Shown: positions 43,543 through 51,093 of the stretch, piece by piece
Numbering within the stretch: the first letter of the stretch is position 1
How the letters are laid out: each line of letters opens with the position of its first letter
NCBI RefSeq assembly: GCF_014203595.1
Contig: NZ_JACHJK010000002.1
Span: 434,001 to 498,000, forward strand
Direction: 5' to 3'
DNA length: 64,000 nt
DNA from: Streptomyces echinatus
Lineage (GTDB): Bacteria > Actinomycetota > Actinomycetes > Streptomycetales > Streptomycetaceae
Translations under genes and position numbers: made by a program
Notes under the pieces: generated by a model
What the model saw: only the letters and a program-made list of their open reading frames with translations
Databases searched by the model: none
What the model was told of the DNA's origin: nothing

Positions 43543-45557
43543 GCACGGAGCACACCACCCGGGTCGAGAGCACGCAGGGCGTCACGCACACGGGCGACGG
43601 CCACATCTACGTCAGCCTCGGTGCCGCTGCGCACGAGCCCCGAAAGCCGGTCTTCCGGCAGCTTCCCGATGACCAACTGCGCTGGACCCGGCGAGTGTTG
43701 GTCGCTCCGGTCAACATGGGCAGGGCCCGCACCACGCTGGAGGAGACGGGCACCGTCATCCTCGACGGTGCTCCCGGCAGCGGCCGCTCGGCCACGGCCC
43801 GCGTACTGTTGCGTGAACACCACCGTCCCGGCGGGGCCTTCCGCGAACTCCTGCCCGACGAACGAGACGAGCTGCCACTGCGCGACCCGGCTTTCGTCGA
43901 CCCGGGCGACCGGCTGCTGCTCGACCTGTCCACCGCCGAGGCCCGTCTCTGGCATGCGGCGCGGGGCGACCTGCCCGCCCTGCGCCAGACGGTGCGCGAG
44001 CGGCGGGCCCAGCTCGTCGTCGTCATGCCGCACGACGGCGCTCTCGATCCCAACCTCCAGCACTACCGTGTCGAAATCGGACCGCCGGCCTTCCCCATGG
44101 AGGTTCTCAGACGCCACCTGCGCGCCCACGGTGTGCCGTACGAGGAGTTCCTCCGGAACGACGTCACCGTCGACGAGTTCCTGAGCGAACGCAAACCGAT
44201 GCGGGAGATCGCCGATTTCGCCGACCGCATACGCCGGGCCCGCGAAACGGCCGGGCCCGGCGAGGGATTCGCCGAGTGGTGCGCGGCCGCGAAACGTGCG
44301 CGCGCCGGGCGCCGAACCGAAGTCGCCGACCGCGTCGTCGGTTTACCCGAGGCCTCCCAACGCGCCCTGATGATCGCCGTGTCCATGCTTCACGGCGCGC
44401 ACGCCGACGTCGTCCACCGAGCGGCCGCGCTTCTGCTGAACACGGTCGGGACCCCCCAGGAGGAGGCTCCGCTCCTCCAGCGCAAGGACCTCGCCCAGCG
44501 GCTGTCGGAGATCTCGGCCCGCTCCGGGCCGGACGGTCGCGTGCGGTTCACAGAGCTGGACTACGACTCCGCCGTCCGCGCCCACTTCTGGGATCACATG
44601 CCCGACCTGCGGCCCCACCTCGGCGTATGGGCCGCGCGGGTCGTCGAGTCGAACGACCCTCATCTCGTGCCGCACGTCCGCGACGGGCTAGTGGCCAGGC
44701 TGGCCGGCGAGTACCTGCGGACCGGGCGGGCGGACGCGCTCGCCGCGCTCGCCGAACGGTGGAGTGCGCAGGGAGTGGGCAGAGCCCGGTCGGAGGCGGC
44801 GGTCCAGGCGCTCACCTGCGGCCTCGCGGACCCCGCCCACGGCAAGGACTTCCGTGAACGGATCTACCAGTGGTGCGCGTACCGCCGGCTGACCGGTGAG
44901 TTCGCCCATGTGTTGGTCCAGGTCTGCGCCGATGTCCTCGCGCTGGACCATCCGGACCACGCCCTGATCCGGCTGCACCATCTCGCCCGGCGTGAGCGCG
45001 GCACGGCCCAGGCCCTCCAGGCCCTGTGCCATCTGGTGGCCGGGAGCCGACGGCTGCGCCGAAGGCTGCTCGACCGGCTGGCACGCGGTGACATCGCACC
45101 GACCGACCTGGGCGTCTTTCTGCGCGTCAGCGATCCGGCGCCGCTCACGGACCGCTCCGTCACCACCCGCGCTCTGGTCGACGAGGAGGGGGTCCGACGC
45201 TCGCTGGTCACATGCTGGCGCGCCGTGCTGACCGACGCGGTGTCGCGGCCGGAAGGACGACGGCGCGTGGCACCCCGGGCAGAGCTGCAGCGCTGGTTGC
45301 ACTGGGCAGCCGAGGGCGCCGGTGACCGGGAGGAGATCCTGCTCGACCTGCTGGTCGATGCCGCCGACCGCTGCGGAGAGGACCGGGGCGCGGCGTTCGC
45401 CGCGCTGTACGCGGCCGCACGCCAGGCGGAGTGTGCTTCTCCGGGTGGAGGCGCCCGCTCCGCCGAGACGACCGACCTGTTGCTCCACAAGATCGGCGTG
45501 GCCCAGGGCCTCGGTCCTGCCGCCCCGTCGGCATCGGCCAGAGGGGGTCGATCATGA
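43539..45557 (+). CDS. STAND-like NTPase with N-terminal motif matching the TIR protein
   Basis: 672 residues. At residues 13-26 the sequence QGVTHTGDGHIYVS matches the motif in the TIR tail (VHTGNGSIY). A P-loop follows (VILDGAPGSGRSATARVLL, 73-91) with candidate Walker B strands DRLLLDLS (124-131) and AQLVVVMPHD (157-166), a winged-helix-like region, and a long helical-repeat C terminus (about 330-650) as in NLR-like sensors. GTG 43539 overlaps the TIR stop. It contains a TTA codon (codon 269). Inferred role: sensor and switch that on activation templates the TIR effector through the shared motif. It could instead be a plain AAA-like ATPase. Confidence 0.78.
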   Translation: MSTEHTTRVESTQGVTHTGDGHIYVSLGAAAHEPRKPVFRQLPDDQLRWTRRVLVAPVNMGRARTTLEETGTVILDGAPGSGRSATARVLLREHHRPGGAFRELLPDERDELPLRDPAFVDPGDRLLLDLSTAEARLWHAARGDLPALRQTVRERRAQLVVVMPHDGALDPNLQHYRVEIGPPAFPMEVLRRHLRAHGVPYEEFLRNDVTVDEFLSERKPMREIADFADRIRRARETAGPGEGFAEWCAAAKRARAGRRTEVADRVVGLPEASQRALMIAVSMLHGAHADVVHRAAALLLNTVGTPQEEAPLLQRKDLAQRLSEISARSGPDGRVRFTELDYDSAVRAHFWDHMPDLRPHLGVWAARVVESNDPHLVPHVRDGLVARLAGEYLRTGRADALAALAERWSAQGVGRARSEAAVQALTCGLADPAHGKDFRERIYQWCAYRRLTGEFAHVLVQVCADVLALDHPDHALIRLHHLARRERGTAQALQALCHLVAGSRRLRRRLLDRLARGDIAPTDLGVFLRVSDPAPLTDRSVTTRALVDEEGVRRSLVTCWRAVLTDAVSRPEGRRRVAPRAELQRWLHWAAEGAGDREEILLDLLVDAADRCGEDRGAAFAALYAAARQAECASPGGGARSAETTDLLLHKIGVAQGLGPAAPSASARGGRS

Positions 45558-46630
45558 CGACCGCACGCAAGACGACGGCCGTGTTCCTCACCGTTCTGTG
45601 CGGCCTGCTGCTGACCATCGTCGGCCTCGTGCAGCGATGGCCCGGCTGGACCTGGCCGGCGCTGGCCGTGCTTCTTCTCGTGGTGCCCGCGGGAGTCTTC
45701 CGGGTGGCCTCACAGCGCCGCGGCCCGGTGCCTGTCAGCTTCGAGGAGCAGCTCACGGCCGCCCCGGTGGAGCGGACCGAGTGCCGCGTCAACCGGGTGG
45801 CGCTCCCAAGCCTCTGGGACGACTACCACTTCGTCTTCTCGGCGACCGTGCGGTGGTGCTCCGCCGAAGGCCCGGGGCGCGGCACGGTCCTCAACCCGGC
45901 CGGCCTCGCCGTCGACGCGGTCCTCGGCCGGGCCCGCGCCATTGCCGAGAAGCGGGAACCCGGCCACGCCTCGCTCCTCCAGCACGAACTCGGCGGCGCC
46001 CTCAGCCGCATGTGCCCGGACTCCACGGGCCACCTCCGGGCGATGGCGGAGGACATCAGCCTCACGTTGCCCGACGATGACCAGGAGCGTCTGGACCGGC
46101 TCGCCGGCATACGCAAGGACGAGGCGGTCTGGGAGCACCAGCGCAAGTACGAGCAGAGCAAGCGCCGGTATCTGGGCGAGGACGTCCTCAAGGACACCGG
46201 CAGCGCCGTCGTGTGGTGGCTCACCAAGAACGACGAGCACGTGGCGAAGACGGTGGCCGACCTCCCCCTGCTGGCCCAGTTGACCTCCGCGGCCAACGAC
46301 ACCGACATCCCCGAGCGCCTGCTCGAAATGCTGCCGCACCGGCCGGAAGAACCCGGGACGCCGGACACCGGCACGGAGCCCGCAGCTCCCCCGCCCCGTG
46401 AGCCCTCGGCTGCCGACCACCTGTCGGGGTTCTTCGAGGCCATGGGCTTCACGGAGGACGACGACCGGCGGGCGATGCTGGCCCGACAGTTCTCGCGGCT
46501 CATCGAGCAGCACAACCGCCACGAGACAGCGGAGGACCTCCTGCGCCGATTCGATCCGCCGAGGCCTCCCGCCCCCGACACCGGTACGGAACCGGCCCCC
46601 GACCCCGGCCCGCCGGCCGAGACGGCCTGA
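45554..46630 (+). CDS. Membrane protein of the TIR/STAND cluster
   Basis: 358 residues from ATG 45554 (ATGA overlap with the NTPase gene). Two membrane helices near the start (TAVFLTVLCGLLLTIVGLVQ, WTWPALAVLLLVVPAGVFRV), a cytosolic domain with conserved-looking strands (FSATVRWCS, RMCPDSTGHLRAMAEDISLT) and a charged helix (DEAVWEHQRKYEQSKRRYLG), then a Pro/Glu-rich linker in which PDTGTEP occurs twice. The middle is faintly like SPFH/band-7 proteins, but I do not assign it. It may anchor the system at the membrane. Confidence 0.7.
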   Translation: MTTARKTTAVFLTVLCGLLLTIVGLVQRWPGWTWPALAVLLLVVPAGVFRVASQRRGPVPVSFEEQLTAAPVERTECRVNRVALPSLWDDYHFVFSATVRWCSAEGPGRGTVLNPAGLAVDAVLGRARAIAEKREPGHASLLQHELGGALSRMCPDSTGHLRAMAEDISLTLPDDDQERLDRLAGIRKDEAVWEHQRKYEQSKRRYLGEDVLKDTGSAVVWWLTKNDEHVAKTVADLPLLAQLTSAANDTDIPERLLEMLPHRPEEPGTPDTGTEPAAPPPREPSAADHLSGFFEAMGFTEDDDRRAMLARQFSRLIEQHNRHETAEDLLRRFDPPRPPAPDTGTEPAPDPGPPAETA

Positions 46631-46674
46631 CCACCGACCAGGACATTTCATCCCCGCGCATCCAGGAGGACGCG

Positions 46675-47124
46675 ATGGACGCCGAACTGGCCGCGATGGC
46701 GGCATCGGGAGCCACCACCCTGGTCTCCCTCATGGTCACTGATTCCTGGGCCCACGCCCGCGCACTGATGGGCCGGTTCCTGACACGTGCGGGCGCGGAC
46801 ACCACCGCGATCACCAGCCTGGACGACGCGCGTACGCGGCTGCTCCTCGCCGGCACCGCGGCGGACGAACGCGCCACATCCGGCATCGCAGCCGAATGGC
46901 AGAGCCATCTCTGTCGGCTCGTGGAAGCCGGGGCCCTCACCGGCGAGGACCTGAGTGGGCTCGAAGCCGCGTTGCGCCGACTGGTGGCCACCGCAGCGGG
47001 CCGCCCGGCAACGGTGCACAACACCGTCTCCGGCGGCACCCAGCACGGCCCAATCGTCCAGGCCGGCACCGTCACCGGCCTGGCCTTCACCCCGGATCCG
47101 TCCCCGCGCCGGGAGCAGGGCTGA
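46675..47124 (+). CDS. Small helical protein with C-terminal amyloid-like motif
   Basis: 149 residues. Residues 1-110 are helical (MVTDSWAHARALMGRFLTRA, SGLEAALRRLVATAAG), without a known domain. The C terminus at about 114-135 reads VHNTVSGGTQHGPIVQAG followed by TVTG, the same pattern as in the TIR tail (VHN, then VQAG, then a hydroxyl residue plus Gly). ATG 46675 follows a CCAGGAGGAC site, 44 bases after the membrane protein. Likely part of the same signalling system, as adaptor or second effector (inference). Confidence 0.75.
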   Translation: MDAELAAMAASGATTLVSLMVTDSWAHARALMGRFLTRAGADTTAITSLDDARTRLLLAGTAADERATSGIAAEWQSHLCRLVEAGALTGEDLSGLEAALRRLVATAAGRPATVHNTVSGGTQHGPIVQAGTVTGLAFTPDPSPRREQG

Positions 47125-47201
47125 AGGCCGGCCCGGGTATCTTGTCGACGCCGGGGTCCCGATCTCGTACGCCGCGTGCCTCTTTTGCCGGTGGTCGGTC
47201 C

Positions 47202-47519
47202 TTGACACGGCTGCAGTCTCTGACGGAGGGGACTGCCTCGGCACGGCTGGAGCCCGCCGTCCTGGCTGTCACCGCGGCGGCCTTGACCGCAGGGGTGCTG
47301 CCCGGGTCGCCGGTGACGGGGGCTCGCCGACCTCCTGTGAGGTCTGGGCACCTTCGCCCGGTCCTGCCGGCGGTGGGCTGGGTACTCGCCGCGCTTCGCC
47401 ACGGCCGTGCGGGCGTCGACCTGATCGCGGTTCTCGCTCCCGGTGGCACCCTGGCGTGCGCGGACGGGAAGCCGAATGCGCGTGTCGCGGCGGAGGTAAC
47501 CGGGACCGAGGCCGTCTGA
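47202..47519 (+). pseudogene. Heavy-metal P-type ATPase N-terminal remnant
   Basis: The frame carries the start of the membrane part of a metal P-type ATPase: ARLEPAVLAVTAAALTAGVL, then after a garbled piece LPAVGWVLAALRHGRAGVDL with IAVLAPGGTLA. The next helices, the DKTGT phosphorylation site and everything after are missing. Confidence 0.5.
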
Positions 47520-47568
47520 AGCTGCGCTGGCCCGTGGCCGTGTCTTCGTCGGCCTGTTCGTGCAGGGG

Positions 47569-47676
47569 ATGCAGGATCCGCGGCCGTTGAGCGCCGAAGA
47601 GATGGAGCACCTGATGGCCCATACGGGCGGCATCGCGCGGCGCTCCTTCGCTGCGCTGCACGAGGACGAGGACTGA
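47569..47676 (+). pseudogene. C-terminal remnant of an unknown gene
   Basis: A short frame (MQDPRPLSAEEMEHLMAHTG, then GIARRSFAALHEDED) with natural composition and a stop at 47676. Upstream codons (RGRVFVGLFVQG) also look coding but lack a start. It is probably the end of a deleted gene. Confidence 0.3.
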
Positions 47677-47696
47677 GCGCAGATCTACTCAGCGGG

Positions 47697-48713
47697 TCAG
47701 ACCTCGTCGAATACGGACACTTCCTCAGTCTCAGGTGTACCGCCGACTGGCCCGGTCCAGCTGCGCTGCTCGTACGGCTCCTGCGGGTTCCAGTCCTGCG
47801 CGAAGATGCGCTCCTGGATCCCTCGGATCTCGTCGGCCCGGGATGCTCGGAGGCCGGACTCGATTACAAAGTGGCGCGCCCAGTCGTAGTCGTCTGCGGT
47901 GAGCGCCTGCACGGAAGGCAGGTTCACGAAGCGCTTGCTGCCGTTGGCGTAAGCGCTCACCGTCGGAGCTAGGACCCGGAAGCGGGCCAGACTGGTGTAG
48001 TCGATACCGAGGCTGATCGCGCGCATCGCGCGCTGTGTGATGACAGCGAACTCGCTCAGCTTCTTCAGCCGGGTGTTGCCACGGGCGTTTCGGCCATCGA
48101 CGCGCGGTTCGTCCATGATGTAGACGGACTCGCCGAACTTGAACGGGGACTCGCCGGCCATGGGGCGGTCCCTTCTGGCGTAGTGGTCGAGGAGGGCGTC
48201 GAAGGCAAGCGCCAACCCTGCCATGGCCATCGAGTAGTCGCCGATGTCGGCGTGGGTCTGGGCCTCGCGCACGAGCCGGGCCGTGTCGGGTTGCGTGAGC
48301 AGGTCGACCATGTCGATGGAGTCGAAGTCGACACCGAAGACCTTCGGCGTGACTGTGGTGAAGAAGTCGTCCAGGGTCTGGCGGGCCTGCTCGATCTGGT
48401 GCTCGGAGGGGAATGTGCCGTTGTGCTTGAGCGCCACGCGAGCGTCGTTGAGGCGCTTCATGGAGTCCTTCTTCGGCAGCTCGAAGTCCGGCTTGATCAG
48501 CGCCCAGTACTGGATGAAGTCGGGAGCCTTGTTCACGTCGATCCCCAAATGCTGAGTGACAGTGCCGAGGTAGTTCTCGACGGCGTCGTGGAAGGACGTG
48601 ATGGCACGCGAGCGCAGCGGAGCGGGCTGGCGGCTCTGCTCGATACCCTCGCGGTACAGGAAGCGGACGTACGCGAGGCGCTGTACGACATCCGCATTCA
48701 GGGTGGGTGCCAT
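47697..48713 (-). CDS. HEPN-like protein of unknown function
   Basis: 338 residues, intact, with ATG 48713 and an ATAGGGAG-like site upstream. The N-terminal domain is a helical bundle (NADVVQRLAYVRFLYREGIE, RSRAITSFHDAVENYLGTVT) followed by RLNDARVALKHNGTFPSEHQ, in which RVALKH fits the Rx4-6H signature of HEPN ribonucleases found in toxin and abortive-infection proteins. The C-terminal half is helical too (RLVREAQTHADIGDYSMAMA, WARHFVIESGLRAS). It faces the TIR/STAND cluster and may be an independent defence gene. The HEPN call is by motif only. Confidence 0.6.
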   Translation of the reverse strand: MAPTLNADVVQRLAYVRFLYREGIEQSRQPAPLRSRAITSFHDAVENYLGTVTQHLGIDVNKAPDFIQYWALIKPDFELPKKDSMKRLNDARVALKHNGTFPSEHQIEQARQTLDDFFTTVTPKVFGVDFDSIDMVDLLTQPDTARLVREAQTHADIGDYSMAMAGLALAFDALLDHYARRDRPMAGESPFKFGESVYIMDEPRVDGRNARGNTRLKKLSEFAVITQRAMRAISLGIDYTSLARFRVLAPTVSAYANGSKRFVNLPSVQALTADDYDWARHFVIESGLRASRADEIRGIQERIFAQDWNPQEPYEQRSWTGPVGGTPETEEVSVFDEV

Positions 48714-48850
48714 GGGAACTCCCTATGGTTGCGGTGGTGTTGTGATTCTGGTGGTTCGTCCGAGACCGGTGCACCTGGATATCCGGCGGCAGGTCGGTCG
48801 ATAGGCTGCCACGGCCTCTGCGCATGAGAGGCCGCGGCGGCGTGCCACTC

Positions 48851-49006
48851 TCAGCCAAGAGCGGCGCCGACGGCGTAGCCGATCAGGCTTACGGCCACGA
48901 CGGACAGGCCGAGCGCGGCGCCCTGCTGCTTGACGACCTTGCCGAGGTAGGCCTGTCCGGCCATGGCCGCGACCATGACGAGGACCGCCTTCTGCTTCTG
49001 CGACAT
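48851..49006 (-). CDS. Small hydrophobic protein
   Basis: 51 residues from ATG 49006, behind an excellent AAGGAGGTG site 6 bases away, which decides this start over 49063. MSQKQKAVLVMVAAMAGQAY, then LGKVVKQQGAALGLSVVAVS with LIGYAVGAALG: two short hydrophobic helices with a Lys/Gln loop. Small membrane proteins like this can be toxins or holin-like, but nothing shows that here. Confidence 0.65.
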   Translation of the reverse strand: MSQKQKAVLVMVAAMAGQAYLGKVVKQQGAALGLSVVAVSLIGYAVGAALG

Positions 49007-49152
49007 GTGCTTCACCTCCTTCCTGCGGGAGTTGGGACGAAGGATCGCATGCGGCACTGACAATGCCTCCAGGATTACGGTGCGTTGCCCTGTGGTGAGG
49101 CTTTGACCTGAGTGTTTGCTAAATCGCCCGGGCCGGGTGCACCTTGCGCGCC

Positions 49153-49359
49153 ATGCGCTACTACGTGATGAGTGGCCCGCATCAGGGCGACACGGGTGAG
49201 ATGACGGAAGGGGTGGGCGAGATCCAACTCCCCCACCCCGCGACCACAGGCGTGCGCTGCCGGTACAGGGTGAACACCTCGGACGGGCTGATCGAACAGG
49301 GAGGGTTCGAGCCGGGTGTGCAGCTGCACTACGTCGGCGACGTCCCTAGTCAGGGGTAG
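49153..49359 (+). CDS. Possible small protein
   Basis: 68 residues (MRYYVMSGPHQGDTGEMTEG, later HPATTGVRCRYRVNTSDGLI) with beta-rich, natural composition, but a poor ribosome binding site. A strong hairpin follows its stop, which supports a real transcript. Confidence 0.45.
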   Translation: MRYYVMSGPHQGDTGEMTEGVGEIQLPHPATTGVRCRYRVNTSDGLIEQGGFEPGVQLHYVGDVPSQG

Positions 49360-49370
49360 GACGAACGCGG

Positions 49371-49403
49371 CGGCCCCGCCTGGCGAGAATCCAGGCGGGG
49401 CCG
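49371..49403. terminator. Strong bidirectional-looking hairpin
   Basis: CGGCCCCGCCTGG, a 7-base loop, and its perfect complement (13-base stem), directly after the stop at 49359. Confidence 0.75.
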
Positions 49404-49559
49404 TCTGCGATCGTACGCGTCAGGGCGGGAGTGCACCTAGAGTCTGGGGCAGCAGCATGCAGCCGACTACGGCTTGTAGCTGGGGTCCATGAGGTACAAG
49501 GCGGCACCCACTTCGGTGATCTTTGCGACGGCCGCTCCCTGTGGGCAGCTGCGTCTCAG

Positions 49560-49757
49560 TCAGCCCATGGTGCCGAGGTCACCGGCGATCTCGTCCATGC
49601 GCCGGCCGATCTCGTGGACGTCGGGGTGGGTGTAGAAGTCGCGGGCGATGCTCCGCTCAAGTCGGGCGTCGGCCGCGGCGAAGCGCTTGAAGCCTTCGGC
49701 GGCCCGGGCCAGGGCTGCACCAAGATTGCCAGTGGACGGGTTGGTCTCGTCGCTCAT
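49560..49757 (-). CDS. Small unrecognised helical protein
   Basis: 65 residues from ATG 49757, behind an AGGAGGC site. MSDETNPSTGNLGAALARAA, EGFKRFAAADARLERSIARD, HPDVHEIGRRMDEIAGDLGT: amphipathic helices, no known domain. Confidence 0.6.
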   Translation of the reverse strand: MSDETNPSTGNLGAALARAAEGFKRFAAADARLERSIARDFYTHPDVHEIGRRMDEIAGDLGTMG

Positions 49758-49811
49758 GGGTGGATGCCTCCTCTTGGTGTTGGCTTCAGGATGGCAGAGG
49801 TGGGACTGGTA

Positions 49812-49975
49812 TTAGGGGGCGTCGTCGATGATGACCGGATCATTGACCTCGATCTCGTGCGCGATGACGAGGCGTTGCCACAGCGGGTCGGGTTCGGGGG
49901 TGTCGAGGAGCTTCACGTCGGCCTCCGTTCTTGTGCCGGCAGCGGACACGGTGAGGAAGTGACGCTCGCGGTTCG
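49812..49975 (-). pseudogene. C-terminal remnant cut by the IS630 element
   Basis: The reverse strand reads ERHFLTVSAAGTRTEADVKL, LDTPEPDPLWQRLVIAHEIE and VNDPVIIDDAP to the stop at 49812. Upstream the frame enters the IS630 end at about 49980, so the 5' part has been lost or displaced. Confidence 0.45.
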
Positions 49976-49986
49976 TTGACCGGCGG

Positions 49987-50592
49987 ATGGCCGAACTTGT
50001 GGATGAGCCGCGGTCGGGCCGGCGCAAGCTTGAGCTGGTGCTCAGCGATGACGAACGGGCTCAGCTGACGCGTTGGGCGAGGCGGGCGAAGACCGCGCAG
50101 TTCCTGGCCTTGCGCGCGAGGATCGTGCTGCGGTGCGCGGAGGGCGGGACGAACAAGCAGGTGGCGGCTGAACTCGGGGTGAGTGAGGGGTCGGTGAACC
50201 GCTGGCGGGCCCGGTTCGTCAAGCGGCGGCTGGACGGTCTGGTCGACGAGCCGCGGCCAGAGCGTCCGCCGTCCATCCTGCTCGACCAGGTCGAAGACGT
50301 CATCGTCGCAACGCTACAATTCACTCCGGGCCAGGACACCCACTGGTCGCGTGCCTCTATGGCGGCGCGGAGCGGGCTGTCGAAGTCCACCATTGGCCGG
50401 ATCTGGAATCGGTTCGACCTTAAGCCGCACCTGCAGGATGCCTTCAAGCTCTCCACCGACCCGCAGTTCGTCCCGAAGGTCGTCGACGTCGTCGGCCTGT
50501 ATCACAACCCGCCCGAGAAGGCAGTGGTGTTATGCGTGGACGAGAAGGCCCAGATCCAGGTGCTGGACCGCTCACAGCCGATGCTGCGATGA
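49987..50592 (+). mobile_element. IS630 family transposase, truncated
   Basis: 201 residues of an IS630 transposase: HTH domain (LVLSDDERAQLTRWARRAKT, NKQVAAELGVSEGSVNRWRA, HWSRASMAARSGLSKSTIGR) and the first catalytic Asp region (KAVVLCVDEKAQIQVLDRSQ). It breaks off at QPMLR; the remaining two acidic residues and about 150 residues are absent. The 3' end is joined directly to a truncated restriction endonuclease gene. Confidence 0.85.
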
Positions 50593-50601
50593 TGCCGGGG
50601 C

Positions 50602-50946
50602 ATGCCCGAACGGCCTGACCACTACGTCCTGGAGGCGAAGTGGTGGAAGGACGCCATCGGGCGGCCGTTGCTCGACGTCTTCAAGGCCAACATTGAGCGC
50701 AAAGGCAAGAACACCGTGGGCCTCTACATCAGCATGAGTGGCTTCACCTCGGATGCCCTGGACTCGTATGCCCTGGACGTGTACGCCTACAGCACGCCGC
50801 TCATCACCATGGATGGCCTCGACTTCATGGCGGTGCTGGATCAGCGCATCCGGCTGGACGAGCTGATGCGCCGCAAGACGCGGCACGCCAGCGAGACAGG
50901 CCACTGTTCCTTGCCGGTCGCCAAAATCTTTTCCGAGGGAGAGTAG
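50602..50946 (+). pseudogene. Restriction endonuclease (Mrr-like) C-terminal fragment
   Basis: 114 residues with the end of a PD-(D/E)xK nuclease domain: DHYVLEAKWWKDAIGRPLLD (E11-x-K13 are catalytic-type residues), VFKANIERKGKNTVGLYISM, SGFTSDALDSY, then PLITMDGLDFMAVLDQRIRL. The upstream Asp and the N-terminal recognition domain are missing, cut off at the IS630 remnant. A short internal repeat (ALDSYALDVYAYS) is due to a 15-base tandem duplication. Probably inactive, though a start codon is present. Confidence 0.65.
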
Positions 50947-51093
50947 GCCGCACTACTGCCCGTCATCGGCTTGTGTCATCGCGCCGCCGGCGTAGGTGAG
51001 CATGAGAGCATGACGACGCCCGCGGCCTCGCCTGTATGGCGGCAAGCCTCAGCCAGTTGTCTGGCGGAGGACACCCCGCTACACATACTTACG

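Noticed and set aside
50947..51093. tRNA gene as integration target next to the integrase
   Set aside because: No T-loop GGTTCGAATCC-like sequence or cloverleaf could be read here or elsewhere in the window.
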